Assembly: GCA_041741535.1 (NCBI GenBank)
Contig: JBGSJV010000010.1
Span: 1-64,000 of the forward strand
Direction of reading: 5' to 3'
DNA from: M30B19 sp041741535
GTDB lineage: Bacteria > Planctomycetota > Planctomycetia > Pirellulales > Pirellulaceae
Length of the DNA: 64,000 nucleotides
Shown here piece after piece: positions 8,897 through 18,505 of this stretch. Within the stretch, counting starts at the first letter, position 1, and the number at the start of each line of letters is the position of its first letter. The translations under genes and the position numbers were made by a program. Below the pieces are notes generated by a model that saw only the letters and a list, made by a program, of their open reading frames with translations, was not told the DNA's origin and ran no database searches.

Positions 8897-11800
8897 CTAG
8901 AACCCAAGTCCGCCGAACGCAGTTTCTTCCGCTTGAATCGCGGGTTCCACCACGGCACCGAACGCGACGTTGGTTACCGGCCCGCCAATCAAGGTGGGGA
9001 ATCCGATACCGTTGGTCAGACCGTCCAGTTCCAAGTTGTAGGCAGCCGCACCGCTCTGGTTGTCGATGTCCGCGTTGAACACAAAGGTATTGTTGCTCAT
9101 CGCCAAGTTCGTGTTGGCACCGACAGCGTTGACCGACAACATATCGCGGATGAACGCGTCTGGTGCTGGAGGGCCAGGTGGGAAAGGACCACCTTGGTCG
9201 TTCGCTGCGATCACGTTGCCACTCATCGAGAATGTCAACGTGGAAGCATCGGCCGCCGTCAAGTTCAAACCCTGTTGGGCGTTGCCGGTCATGACGTTGT
9301 TCACAAACCGAGCATGCGCCGTTGCGGTTCCCGCCGTCAAGAATCGAACACCATCTTCGTGCGGCAGATCGGCGATGCCGTTGATGATATTCAACGGACC
9401 GCTGTTGGTGATCGAATTGCTCGACACTTCGGCCAAAGTTCGACCCACACCGCCGGTCTGAACTACCAAGCCAAACGAATCGAAGTTATCAATCGTTGTG
9501 TTCAAGAATCGGGTTCGCATGTTACCGGTGTTGCTAAACAATACGGCCGCAGCTCCTAGCTGTGTTGCGGCATCGTTTTGGAACACCAGGTTGTTGACCA
9601 AGACGTCGGCACTGGAACCGGCCCCGTTGTCCACAATCATGCCGATCCCGGTCGAAAAATTGACCGTGCTGTTCAGCACGCTGACTCGGGAAATGATGGC
9701 CGGATCAACCTGATTGAAGTCAAACTCGAAACCCTGGCCAACATTTTGAATCAGTAGGTCGTCGGCGTTCAAGTTCAACAAACCGCGACCGCCAGTTCCC
9801 GCGAACACACCACTGTCGGTTGTTGCCAAGCCGATGTTTTGCAGCGAGATGTTGCTGATGACGGCAATCATGGTCGACTGATTTACGGAGACGGTGTCAC
9901 CCGCCAAGATCGTAAAGCCGTTACCGCTTCCTGCGGCACCGTTGCCGTCCATGTTCAAACGAGCACCGACATTGGTTACGGTGGCGACATGCAAACCGCC
10001 GTTGATCGACCGTAAGAAAATACCGTCTTTCAAGTTGTTGGCGATCGAAATGTTCTGGATTACATCGGACGTCAAGAAGGCACCGACCCCATCCGCTTGA
10101 GCCGTCAAACCGGTGTTGTTCCCGTTGAGCGTCGAAAATTCGACTCGCAGTCGTTGAACGGCCGCGGCTTGGTTCAAGTCGACAAAAATACCACTGCCTG
10201 CGTTGCCGGTGAACGTCGAAGCAAAGCCCGGTAGTGCCGTCACCAGCGTCGAATGCAGTGGGTTGGTATTGCGAACATTGATCAACGACAAGCCGTTGCC
10301 ACCATTCCCTGTCAGCGTGGAATTTTGGAACAACAAATTACCATTGGCATCTACCAACCGGATACCGTCACTTACGTTGCCCGTGGCGACAGGAGAGTCG
10401 AAGAAGTACGTCGCTCCCACACCCGCCCCGTCCACAAATCCAACCAGGTTAACACCATGGCGAAGGTTGCCCGTGGCCGAGAAGTTCTGGAGAAACTGTA
10501 CTGTGGCCGCATCGTAGTTTGAAAACTGGATACCGTCACGCAAGTTGTTCGACACCGACACATCGCGGAACCGAATATCCGCGTTGACGTCCCCGTAGTT
10601 TACCAAGCTGATACCGTCGCGACCGTTGTTCTCGGAAACCACACGGTTGAACGTCGCGTTGCCCGTGGCATTTTCGAGACGAATACCGTCTAGAACCGCT
10701 CCGCGAACATCCACATCCTCGATGAGGAAGTTGCTGATTGGGTTCAGTAGGCCATCGGCGAGGATACCGTTGGTCATGAACGTGCCAGGGGCCGTCCCGT
10801 CCATGATCAAACCGCGAACAATCGTGTCGCTGCCATCGATTCGAACGGCGTCGCCGGCCAAGTTGGTGATCGTCGGACGCAGCCCATTGACGACATTCGG
10901 TACAAAGGCCGACGTGCCACCCGCCAACGGGATGATGTGCTGGACACCATCGCCCAATAACATCTGCCGATCCTGCAGGGTGATCCCCATGTCGTAGAAG
11001 GACGTGGTCCCATCGCCGCGATGCACGAAGATGATGTCGTCAGGAGCCGACACGGCATTTGCATCTGCCAGCGAACGGAAGCGACTTTCAAAAGTACCAA
11101 TCCCGGTTCCGTCCGCGCGGTTGTCCACGTGAATCACGTTGTAAGCCAACCCAGTGTCTGGATCGATCGCCAGAACCACTTCCTGCTGGAACCGCACGAT
11201 ATGATCGTTACGCATGGTGGGGTCCAAGTCGTTGCCCAACCCCGCCGACATGCCGCGGTCGTTCACTCCCCAAGTGAAGCCCAACTGAACCACACCGGTC
11301 CAACCGAACAAATCGTCGCGATTCAATTCGCCACTCAACCGCCAGCCATTATGGCTCTGCAAGCCAGCTCGAGTTCGAATACCTGTAAAGTAAGGAACCG
11401 CATCCGACTCGTAGCCGTACAAACCAACATCGACGCTGCCATTGTAGTTGGCAAACTGCATCGGCTTGGCACGCAACGTCACGTCGTAACCCTGCAAGGC
11501 GGTATCCAAACCAGCTCGCAGCGCGATATTGTTTTCCCAAAAGCTAACTCGACCTAGCTCACCTTGAGTGAACACCGTGTCGCCCAGCGGAATGTAGGCA
11601 TTACCCACCAAATCCCACTTGGCAGTACGAATCGACGCATTAAACGCCGCTTGCCAGAACGTGTGCGAAAAATCACCAACTTCGTCGCCGTCGTAGTCCA
11701 GCCAACTTCCGACCGTGATGTCGGAACCCGCCGTCTTCAAACTAAAGACACGCTCGACACCCAGATTGCCAAAGAACCCACCGTTCTCCGACACATGGCC

Positions 11801-12091
11801 CTGTGTCTCCAACAACCACCGACCGTCCAAGAAGTCGTCGGCTAGATGCGTCTTCCCGCCTAACGTGAAGTAGCTGCCATCATAGCCCAACCCATCGCCA
11901 ATGTTGGTCTCCAACCAAATTCGACCTGGCATCGGCAAAGCGCGACCTTCGCTCTGAAATAGTCGCAAATTCGTACCAGCCCGGCCGGATACCCCAGTGG
12001 TAAATCCATCTTGGGCTTCCGCCGTGGTCGTCGCGTGAGCTGTGAAAGCTGCTACACAGCCGAAGCCAAAATAACGAAACATGGTCTTCAT
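8897..12091 (-). CDS. Exported surface protein: beta-barrel-like N-terminus plus long parallel beta-helix
   Basis: 1064 residues with a clear signal peptide (about 1-26, ending AEAQ) and SD GGGAG before the ATG. Residues about 30-290 alternate aromatic and polar strands (GRWLLETQGHV, FFGNLGVERVF, TVGSWLDYDG, KWDLVGNAYIPLG, GWRLSGELNRD), which looks like an outer-membrane barrel similar to inverse autotransporters. From about 370 to the end there are many degenerate repeats of the type NNxxDGIxLxxxxG/GNxxxGxxLxN, the signature of a right-handed parallel beta-helix. The order (barrel first, passenger after) fits export of the helix to the cell surface, but this is inference. Ends in Phe. Preceded by a normal intergenic region; terminator follows. 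Confidence 0.8.
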   Translation of the reverse strand: MKTMFRYFGFGCVAAFTAHATTTAEAQDGFTTGVSGRAGTNLRLFQSEGRALPMPGRIWLETNIGDGLGYDGSYFTLGGKTHLADDFLDGRWLLETQGHVSENGGFFGNLGVERVFSLKTAGSDITVGSWLDYDGDEVGDFSHTFWQAAFNASIRTAKWDLVGNAYIPLGDTVFTQGELGRVSFWENNIALRAGLDTALQGYDVTLRAKPMQFANYNGSVDVGLYGYESDAVPYFTGIRTRAGLQSHNGWRLSGELNRDDLFGWTGVVQLGFTWGVNDRGMSAGLGNDLDPTMRNDHIVRFQQEVVLAIDPDTGLAYNVIHVDNRADGTGIGTFESRFRSLADANAVSAPDDIIFVHRGDGTTSFYDMGITLQDRQMLLGDGVQHIIPLAGGTSAFVPNVVNGLRPTITNLAGDAVRIDGSDTIVRGLIMDGTAPGTFMTNGILADGLLNPISNFLIEDVDVRGAVLDGIRLENATGNATFNRVVSENNGRDGISLVNYGDVNADIRFRDVSVSNNLRDGIQFSNYDAATVQFLQNFSATGNLRHGVNLVGFVDGAGVGATYFFDSPVATGNVSDGIRLVDANGNLLFQNSTLTGNGGNGLSLINVRNTNPLHSTLVTALPGFASTFTGNAGSGIFVDLNQAAAVQRLRVEFSTLNGNNTGLTAQADGVGAFLTSDVIQNISIANNLKDGIFLRSINGGLHVATVTNVGARLNMDGNGAAGSGNGFTILAGDTVSVNQSTMIAVISNISLQNIGLATTDSGVFAGTGGRGLLNLNADDLLIQNVGQGFEFDFNQVDPAIISRVSVLNSTVNFSTGIGMIVDNGAGSSADVLVNNLVFQNDAATQLGAAAVLFSNTGNMRTRFLNTTIDNFDSFGLVVQTGGVGRTLAEVSSNSITNSGPLNIINGIADLPHEDGVRFLTAGTATAHARFVNNVMTGNAQQGLNLTAADASTLTFSMSGNVIAANDQGGPFPPGPPAPDAFIRDMLSVNAVGANTNLAMSNNTFVFNADIDNQSGAAAYNLELDGLTNGIGFPTLIGGPVTNVAFGAVVEPAIQAEETAFGGLGF

Positions 12092-12357
12092 CGATGTCTC
12101 CCGGGCACCTTACTGTAACGGGCTGATTGCGATCAACCACAATACAACTCTGTAACGCGACATTCCGAATAATCGGTAGACGCCGTATAAGTGATCGACC
12201 CGGCAGAACCCGGACCATTAGAAATATCCGAGCAATTGATGCAATTCCTACAGTTTCACAACCGGCATTTGGAACGGTTCGCTCCAGACAAGTCGCCTAA
12301 CCTACCGCTTTGACGATAACGGAGGAAAACTAGGGCAGATTGGCAATTGTCTCCGCC

Positions 12358-14058
12358 TCAACTGGCAAACATGACCGACATCAACAAGACCAACGCCCCG
12401 TTGTTCAACGCGTGAATCGCCATCGGAGCCACCAATCCACCCGACCATTCGCGAGCAATCGACATCGAAGCCGCCAAGGTCATCAACGCCGGAATCCCCA
12501 ACAGCCCCTGCGGGTGAATCGACGCAAAGATAAACCCGTTGACCAAAGTCGCCACCAACACACTGACATAAACGGACTGTCGGTGCGTCACGTCTCTCAA
12601 GTAGCGATAAAACAAACCACGAAAGACGGTCTCTTCAACCAATGGCGCTGTGACAGCTGCTAGCAAGAACAACGCGAGAACCGTTCCTATCTGCCCGTCG
12701 AATTGTTCCTGAATCGGATGGGACGGACCGCCCGGCGGCGCGAAGGGATTTTCAGCCGCCCCATCACTATGAACCAAACCCGTCAAGACAACTGTCAAAT
12801 ACATCATCAAGATCAAGAGGGGTAGGAAAGCAAGGTGAGTCACCAATGCCTTACCCAAATCAAGAAACACATTTTGGCTCGTAAACCCAACTTCTCGCAG
12901 CGCCCGCCATGGTTGCGGGTGACGAACAAGTAGCCAACCCATGGCCACGATGACCGGAACATAAAACACGACCAAAGTCAGCCACGTATTTGCATCATCA
13001 CTCAGCCCAAGCCCAGACGCCAACAGTCCCACAACGACTTGAGCCAGCAAAAAGCTGACAAACCAAACCGCAAACGCTTCCAAGTGAATAAAGCCCCACC
13101 CGCTTCCCGCGAGCCACCGCGACCGCAGCACACCATATTTCAAGCAACCGAACAGAATCGCTGCCACGAATAGCCCAGCCACCGCGGCAGCCAGTACCAA
13201 CGCAACGAAGAGGCTGATTCCCAGCATTTTGGCCGTCGAGTTATCTCGTATTCGCCGACTTTGCCGCGGATCGTCGGAACTCCAAGCGGCCGCCACCCGA
13301 CCCGCAAAGCCAAGATCTTTTTCGACCGTCAGGACCGCCTCCGAGTCGCTCGGCAACGGTTCACCAGCCAATTTCGCTTGGAGGACTTGTTCCGTCGCCG
13401 CGATCAGCTTTTCTTCCGCGTCGGTCGGTGTGTAATTGGCCTCCGTTATTTGCTCCCGCAGTTTCGCGAATCCGTCCAGCACGTCCTGGGGCCCAATCTT
13501 TTCCGTCTCGGTTTCTGACGACTCGGTATCTGACGACTCGGTATCTGTCGCCTCGGTTTCTGTCGACTCGGTTTCTGACGATTCGGTATCGTCCGACAAC
13601 GGGGCCGCCTTTTTCAGGGTCGAGGTCTTCTGGCTAGAGATCAGCTCCGTCAGAATGACCAAGCGAGCCAAACGCTGCGGAACCGGACCGCTGTCCAGCG
13701 AATCCAGCATCTCCACCGCTTGCCGCTGGTCAAACGATTCCATGCCCAACGCGAACTGGCCAGCCAAATTGGCCGGCACCAATGTCGCCGCTGGGCTTTG
13801 TCTGTCCGGCGGGGCGATGAATTGACCGACGAACACCATCGTCATCATCAACCCCGCGCAGAAGAACACCACGAGCCAAGAAAAAACTTGAGAAGGAATC
13901 GCCCACGGATCCGTAAATCCCGGTGGAGTGGAACCTGGTAACGTTTGTCCGGCGGTGGGCGATGAGAAGGCTTCCGTATAGCCCGTAGGCCCAACTTCCG
14001 CGGGAATAAGGCCAGTGGACGGAGCAAACGGCGACGTGGGTTCGGTGGGAGAATTCAT
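12358..14058 (-). CDS. CPBP-family intramembrane metalloprotease with acidic Ser/Thr-Glu repeat domain
   Basis: An integral membrane protein with about eight hydrophobic segments. The C-terminal half has the three CPBP (Abi/Rce1-like) motifs: EETVFRGLFYRYL (EExxxR), FASIHPQG (FxxxH) and AIHALNNGALVLL. Role in prenyl-protein or signal peptide processing is known only for some family members. After the first membrane segment there is a soluble stretch of about 200 residues, including a low-complexity run of ETESS/ETEAT/DTESS units encoded by 15-bp tandem repeats (13505-13590). The N-terminus is Pro/Thr-rich. The gene follows the uracil-DNA glycosylase gene by 14 bp and may be co-transcribed with it. 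Confidence 0.85.
   Translation of the reverse strand: MNSPTEPTSPFAPSTGLIPAEVGPTGYTEAFSSPTAGQTLPGSTPPGFTDPWAIPSQVFSWLVVFFCAGLMMTMVFVGQFIAPPDRQSPAATLVPANLAGQFALGMESFDQRQAVEMLDSLDSGPVPQRLARLVILTELISSQKTSTLKKAAPLSDDTESSETESTETEATDTESSDTESSETETEKIGPQDVLDGFAKLREQITEANYTPTDAEEKLIAATEQVLQAKLAGEPLPSDSEAVLTVEKDLGFAGRVAAAWSSDDPRQSRRIRDNSTAKMLGISLFVALVLAAAVAGLFVAAILFGCLKYGVLRSRWLAGSGWGFIHLEAFAVWFVSFLLAQVVVGLLASGLGLSDDANTWLTLVVFYVPVIVAMGWLLVRHPQPWRALREVGFTSQNVFLDLGKALVTHLAFLPLLILMMYLTVVLTGLVHSDGAAENPFAPPGGPSHPIQEQFDGQIGTVLALFLLAAVTAPLVEETVFRGLFYRYLRDVTHRQSVYVSVLVATLVNGFIFASIHPQGLLGIPALMTLAASMSIAREWSGGLVAPMAIHALNNGALVLLMSVMFAS
13505..13590. repeat. 15-bp tandem repeat inside the CPBP protease gene
   Basis: Five to six imperfect copies of a 15-bp unit (consensus GTATCTGACGACTCG on the plus strand) encode the (D/E)TESS repeats of the protease. 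The length is a multiple of three, so copy-number change would keep the frame. Confidence 0.8.
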
Positions 14059-14072
14059 CGACTCAATTTTGG

Positions 14073-14972
14073 TCAGTGGGCGTTTTGCGATTTACTGACC
14101 GAGTTCGGTTCAGCCAATTCACGGACTTGGGCAATTACCGCATCCAGCATAGCCTCCGTCAATCGCTTGGTAAACGTATTTTGCTGGCTAGGATGGTAAC
14201 TTCCTACCATCCAACGGTCGCCCATACGCACGACGTGACCATGCCCAAACGCCGCTTTTAGGGTTGGCAAAGTCTGCCCGAACGCGGCCGTCGGCGTTCG
14301 CCAGAAAGCCTCGGGTTCATGGCGATAGAAGTTTGTCATCGCGTCCCAAGCAATTTTCCCCAGCGCCAAAATGACTTGCGGCTGACAAAGCTCAAAGGTC
14401 CGGGCCAAGTACTCCCGACAATTTTGAACTTCCTCCGTCAATGGCTTGTTGTCCGGCGGAGCACAATGACAAACCGCGGTAATTGCCGAGTCGATCAGGT
14501 TCAGCCCATCGTTCCGGTCCACGGACGTTGCCTGGGACGCCAAACCGCCGCGATGCAGAGCCCGAAACAGCCAATCCCCGCTGCGATCCCCCGTAAACAT
14601 GCGTCCGGTTCGATTAGCACCATGAGCCCCCGGAGCCAACCCGACAATCAACACCGATCGCGAAGTCTCGGTAGTTCCGGTTCGGGCGGAAGCGGCTTTG
14701 CCCGAACTGGAACGACTCAATGGATCGATCGAGCCGTTTGCGGAAAACAAGTTGGGAACGGGTCGGCCCCAATAATTTTGCTCTTCGTAAGCTCGGCGTT
14801 TTTCCGCAGCAACTTGCTGACAATGCTCGATCAACCGCGGGCACCGCTCGCACGCCACGATCTCGTGGTTGAGTTCCGTCCAAGCCTCCGCACCACCCGC
14901 GGCCGGCTTGGTCGTTTTGGTCGTTTGGTTGGTTGGAGTGCGTTTGGTTGGAGTGCGTTTTGCCGGCGACAT
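14073..14972 (-). CDS. Uracil-DNA glycosylase family 5 (UdgB type)
   Basis: Removes uracil, and in known members also hypoxanthine, from DNA. Evidence: the Fe-S cluster cysteine pair CERCPRL near the N-terminus and a second group (CHCAPPDNK, NCREYL, LCQPQ), the family 5 active-site motif GLAPGAHGANRTGRMFTGDRSG, and the C-terminal SYHPSQQNTF. Family 5 lacks the catalytic Asp/Asn of other UDGs, which is consistent here. I moved the start to the ATG at 14972 because AGGA lies 7 bases upstream; the frame is open to 15023 (TTG). The N-terminus is a basic, Thr-Pro-Lys-rich tail with the short repeat KRTPT. Likely co-transcribed with the CPBP gene. Confidence 0.9.
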   Translation of the reverse strand: MSPAKRTPTKRTPTNQTTKTTKPAAGGAEAWTELNHEIVACERCPRLIEHCQQVAAEKRRAYEEQNYWGRPVPNLFSANGSIDPLSRSSSGKAASARTGTTETSRSVLIVGLAPGAHGANRTGRMFTGDRSGDWLFRALHRGGLASQATSVDRNDGLNLIDSAITAVCHCAPPDNKPLTEEVQNCREYLARTFELCQPQVILALGKIAWDAMTNFYRHEPEAFWRTPTAAFGQTLPTLKAAFGHGHVVRMGDRWMVGSYHPSQQNTFTKRLTEAMLDAVIAQVRELAEPNSVSKSQNAH

Positions 14973-15065
14973 GGCAGTTCCTGAGCGAGGTCCCTGAGGT
15001 GAGACTCCAGCATAACCAACCAACCAAGAAGTCGCCTACGGATGGCAGTGCCGATCTGCGGATGA

Positions 15066-15154
15066 CGGTAGAAGACACATTCCATGTGCCGCGACTATCA
15101 AGTAGCACTCGTTTTTCGCAGATCAGCGGACGGCACGTAGGATTTGTCGTGAAT
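15066..15154 (+). repeat. GTAGTAG inverted-repeat family, copy A (right end degraded)
   Basis: Starts GGTAGAAGACACATTCCATG and runs through TGCCGCGAC, CACTCGTTTTTCGC and CGGCGGACGGCAC-like blocks shared with the copies at 16200-16288 and 31021-31112. The right end has lost most of the GGAGTGTGCCTGCTAC arm. A trailing GAATTGAGTTCCGG resembles the outer GTTAAC arm of the copy at 16170-16312. Confidence 0.75.
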
Positions 15155-15215
15155 TGAGTTCCGGATTTCGAACGTCGAAAGCTCCGGAATGCCCCTGGCT
15201 GGCGCTGGTGTTTGA

Positions 15216-15384
15216 ATGATTAATGATTATTGAAGAATGAAAAATTCAAAAGGTACCAAACGTCTAGTTTCAGGCATTCCGCGAGCAAGCAACGGCTGTC
15301 AGCCTATTGCATTTTCCAATTTCGCAATTTCCAATTTCGCAATTTCCAATTTCCAATTTTCATTTTTCATTTCTCATTTCTTAG
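15216..15384. repeat. AT-rich low-complexity block
   Basis: The right side (15310-15384) is several near-perfect copies of AATTTCCAATTTCGC followed by CATTTTTCATTTCTCATTTC. The left side (15216-15252) has the inverse motif (GAAGAATGAAAAATTCAAAA), so the block has inverted ends. A similar pair of motifs occurs at about 37280-37400. Confidence 0.6.
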
Positions 15385-15669
15385 CCGCGTGTGAACCATA
15401 GACGCTCATTTGCCTGGCAGGCGGACTTCCCACGGATGGCATTACCATACGCTCGCATTTTGCCGCTACGCGGGTCAGGCCATTTGGAGTCTCAGGCCAT
15501 TTGGAGTCTCAGCAGAATCGACGATCGGGGTTCGCGGATTAACCAAGGTCAGACTCTCCCAAATCGGGAAGTTATTTCCAGACAATTCCTAAGTGACATC
15601 CACGTGATTTAGCGGACGCGCGTGATTTCGCTGACGCACGTGTACCGGCTTCGGCCGGCGGGCACCTAG

Positions 15670-15978
15670 CTATTTGATCGGCTGGGCCATCACGATTTCC
15701 GACGGCGGAGTTTTGTTGGGTTTGGCTTTGACGGTACTCGTGGAGCCCGCCTGCAAGACTCGTTCGATGTCCGCAGGGGAATAGCCCAGTTTCAACATCT
15801 TGAACTTCAAGTTCGCGTCCAACCCCGAGCGCACCATGACACCGATGGTATGAAATACGACATAGATAATGGCGACGACAAACGGCCCGCCCAAAATGCA
15901 GCTAACAGCCACCAACGGAATGATATCAACATCGCGGCGCTGGGCCAACAATCCAACCAACTCAGTGTATTCCATCAT
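15670..15978 (-). CDS. Small membrane protein, unknown
   Basis: About 102 residues from the ATG at 15978 (frame open to 15996 with TTG). One or two hydrophobic stretches at about 18-47 (IIPLVAVSCILGGPFVVAIIYVVFHTIGVMV) are followed by FKMLKLGYSPADIERVL, a short amphipathic motif I have seen in other planctomycete small membrane proteins, and a basic tail. No function can be assigned. Confidence 0.6.
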   Translation of the reverse strand: MMEYTELVGLLAQRRDVDIIPLVAVSCILGGPFVVAIIYVVFHTIGVMVRSGLDANLKFKMLKLGYSPADIERVLQAGSTSTVKAKPNKTPPSEIVMAQPIK

Positions 15979-16577
15979 GTTCGGGCTCTCTTGCAATGAA
16001 AAACCAGCTTATCGGTCGTCTCGACCAGTCTACCATGGCCCACTTCGCCGTTCAGCGGATATTCTTGGAGAAAATCGCATCGTTTTTTTGGAAACAAGAC
16101 CTGTTTCGCGAACTCGTGCCCCAATTTCAGCCCATTACCAATCCGTTTAGGTTTTGCTGAGCCTCCTGAGTTAACCGCAATACCGTTCAACGAAAGACGG
16201 TAGTAGACACATTCCCTGTGCCGCGACCATCAAAAACCACTCGCTTTTCGCGGATCGGCGGACGGCACACCGGAGTATGCCTGCTACTTATTTGAACAGA
16301 ATTGGAGTTAACCGGTTAGCAAAGCGTGGCAGGGCGGGTATCCGACCAACCACGCGCCGCTAAGCGCTGCTGGTCCAGCGCTAGCTCCCACCATCCGCAA
16401 AAACAGGGGTAGCGGCTTGCGAACCTAGCCCTTAGTCGCTACTGTCAAAACACCTCCGGAAAAAGGGCGACCGGCGGTTGGTGGAGTGCCGAAATTGGGG
16501 TCCGCAGAGTTCTTGTTTTTTGCGATTCGCCAGGCGAGAGTTTCGCTGGGTTGAGTCAAATCATTGGGAGTGGAAAC
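15979..16577. other. Divergent intergenic region with nested inverted repeats
   Basis: Contains the full inverted-repeat element at 16170-16312 and a GC-rich imperfect stem near 16358-16386 (GCTA-GCGCTG pairing with CAGCGC-TAGC). Promoters for the flanking genes should lie here but I cannot place them. No gene recognised. Confidence 0.5.
16170..16312 (+). repeat. GTTAAC/GTAGTAG nested inverted-repeat element, copy B (complete)
   Basis: Outer arms: GTTAACCGCAATACCGTTCA at 16170-16189 and, inverted, TTGAACAGAATTGGAGTTAAC-type sequence at 16292-16312. Inner element 16200-16288 has its own inverted ends (GTAGTAGACACATTCC and GGAGTATGCCTGCTAC). The inner part matches copies at 15066 and 31021 (reverse); the outer arm matches 30847, 30985 and 31000. 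No coding capacity, so it would need a transposase in trans. Confidence 0.82.
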
Positions 16578-17837
16578 ATGGCGGTCAAACGCGGTGAGAT
16601 TGATAGTCAATTGCTGGTCAAGCGAGACAATGTGGCCAAGGATTTGAACTCGGCCCTGGACGCCGGTGGTGGTTTGCTCCGTCTGACGCCGACCTGGGTG
16701 CCACGCAGCTTCCTCCACCCCGGCAAGCGGATCAAATTGCACCCCTCCGACTATTACTCTTACGGTGCGGACCGCGGCGGGATTGATGAACGCTGGTTCG
16801 GGAGCACGACCGATGCCGCCAACGGTGGAAGAGTCTGGCACGAGGGCCAGAGTTTCTGTCTGTTCGAGGGTCGTCAATTTCAGTTGAAGGATGCGATTGC
16901 CGAAGCTGGCACGCGTATCATTGGCTCGAAAATGTTCGGCAAGTACAACCGTTGGCCCGTGTATTCGAAGTTCTTCGATAATATGGGGCCGATCCCACAT
17001 CACATGCATCAGACCTTCAAAGACGCCAAATTGGTCGGCCAGGAAGGCAAGCCAGAAAGTTACTACTTCCCGCCGCAGTACAACAACTGCGACAACAACT
17101 TTCCCTACACCTTTATGGGTCTGGAGCCGGGTACGACGAAACAACAACTGCGGCGCTGTTTGGAAAATTGGCATCGTGGTGACAACGGGATTTTGGACCT
17201 ATCCAAAGCCTATAGCTTGCAACGTGGCACCGGATGGCTGATTCCGCCCGGCGTATTGCACGCTCCTGGATCGCTCTGCACATACGAGCCACAATGGGGC
17301 AGTGACGTGTTTGGCATGTATCAAAGTCTGGTCGAAGGACGCGAAGTCCCTTGGAGTTTGTTGGTCAAAGACATGCCCGCCGACAAACATCAAGACTTGG
17401 ATTTCATTATCGGTCAATTGGATTGGGAAAAAAACGTCGATCCGAACTTCAAAGCCAATAACTTCTTAGAGCCGATGCTCGCGGACTCGGGCGAAGGTTG
17501 GGAAGATCGGTGGATCGTGTACGGGTTGGTGGACGGCGAACAATTATTCAGTGCCAAAGAACTGACGCTCCAACCAGGAGCCCGTTGCGTCCTCCGCGAT
17601 CCCGGGGCCAGTGGTTGGTTGACCGTTCAGGGTAAAGGCACCATGGGCAAATTGAATCTGCAAACCCCTGCCATGATCCGCTTTGGCGCATTGACCGAAG
17701 ACGAAGTCTTTATCACTTACGAAGCGGCGACCGCCGGTGTCGAAATCTGCAACACGGGTAGTGAGCCGTTGGTCGGCTTGCGGTATTTTGGTCCCGATAC
17801 GTTTGATAGAGTCCCCAACGTCGGTGACGCCGTGTAG
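16578..17837 (+). CDS. Cupin-fold protein, phosphomannose isomerase-like, function unknown
   Basis: 419 residues from the ATG at 16578, chosen because GGGAG lies 8 bases upstream; the frame is open from 16551. It contains a metal-binding type cluster GPIPHHMHQTFKDA and a later PPGVLHAPGSLCTYEP, which resemble cupin motifs of class I mannose-6-phosphate isomerases. The second half is beta-rich (LQPGARCVLRDPGASGWLTVQGKGTMG). No signal peptide. A sugar-phosphate isomerase or a sugar-binding cupin is a guess. It converges with the next minus-strand gene, only 22 bp away. Confidence 0.7.
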   Translation: MAVKRGEIDSQLLVKRDNVAKDLNSALDAGGGLLRLTPTWVPRSFLHPGKRIKLHPSDYYSYGADRGGIDERWFGSTTDAANGGRVWHEGQSFCLFEGRQFQLKDAIAEAGTRIIGSKMFGKYNRWPVYSKFFDNMGPIPHHMHQTFKDAKLVGQEGKPESYYFPPQYNNCDNNFPYTFMGLEPGTTKQQLRRCLENWHRGDNGILDLSKAYSLQRGTGWLIPPGVLHAPGSLCTYEPQWGSDVFGMYQSLVEGREVPWSLLVKDMPADKHQDLDFIIGQLDWEKNVDPNFKANNFLEPMLADSGEGWEDRWIVYGLVDGEQLFSAKELTLQPGARCVLRDPGASGWLTVQGKGTMGKLNLQTPAMIRFGALTEDEVFITYEAATAGVEICNTGSEPLVGLRYFGPDTFDRVPNVGDAV

Positions 17838-17859
17838 TGACGCTCTGTCGTTGACGCGT

Positions 17860-18249
17860 TTATTTCCACACCCAGTCCGTTCGACTGCGATAGTAGTTGG
17901 TGGCTTGGTAGCGTTGGGGATAAGACGTTGCGCCAAAATCGCCGTACCGGAACGGCACCTTGCTTATGCGAAACGTTGACTCCAAATGGGTCTGCCCAAC
18001 TTGCGGTGATTGCCAGAAGAATTGACCGGCCAGACCGTCGGAGTCCGTTTTGCGAACCAAGGTTGGATCGCAGAGCGATTCATGACTATGTCCGGACGCG
18101 ACGGACGAACGGTCGTGTAGGTCACCGACCCAGTCTTGGGCGTGTAACCAATGGGCGGACAACACCCAACCAACGGTTCCGGCCACCAAGAGGTGGAAGA
18201 ATCTCAGCCACAATCGGCGATAGTATCGCGATGGATAAAGTCGCATCAT
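17860..18249 (-). CDS. Small exported hypothetical protein
   Basis: 129 residues from the ATG at 18249 (GAGAGG 8 bases upstream). The N-terminus has a basic stretch (RLYPSRYYRRLWLR) and a hydrophobic core (FFHLLVAGTVGWVLSAHWLHAQ), i.e. a signal peptide with a plausible cleavage after HAQ. The remainder is short, Tyr/Ser/Arg-rich and without a known motif. It is divergent from the zinc-ribbon gene. Confidence 0.55.
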   Translation of the reverse strand: MMRLYPSRYYRRLWLRFFHLLVAGTVGWVLSAHWLHAQDWVGDLHDRSSVASGHSHESLCDPTLVRKTDSDGLAGQFFWQSPQVGQTHLESTFRISKVPFRYGDFGATSYPQRYQATNYYRSRTDWVWK

Positions 18250-18505
18250 TTTTGGCCTCTCGATGGTGCGTTTGGCAGGAGCTCGGTGGACGAGCAATTT
18301 CACAAACCCCGAGGGTAGGCTAGAATACCGGTCGGTCCCGCGGCGGGAATCTGTTCTCGGTCGGTGGTTTAACTGGCCAAGACTGGCCGTTTTGTTCGGC
18401 TGTGCGGGTTGTAACGCCACGCACGCACTTAGGCGAGCGTCGTTACTGGGAAACTCAAACGACTGGGCCCCGTCAAACATTTGTCAAGGAGTGATTCACG
18501 CGGAA

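Larger units (their letters stand above)
14973..15669. other. Intergenic region with two repeat structures
   Basis: No gene recognised. It holds a degenerate copy of the 90-bp inverted repeat family (15066-15154) and an AT-rich low-complexity block (15216-15384). Confidence 0.6.

Noticed and set aside
16358..16386. Possible tRNA-like or RNA stem near the cupin gene
   Set aside because: Only one imperfect stem, no cloverleaf, no T-loop GTTC motif at a matching distance.
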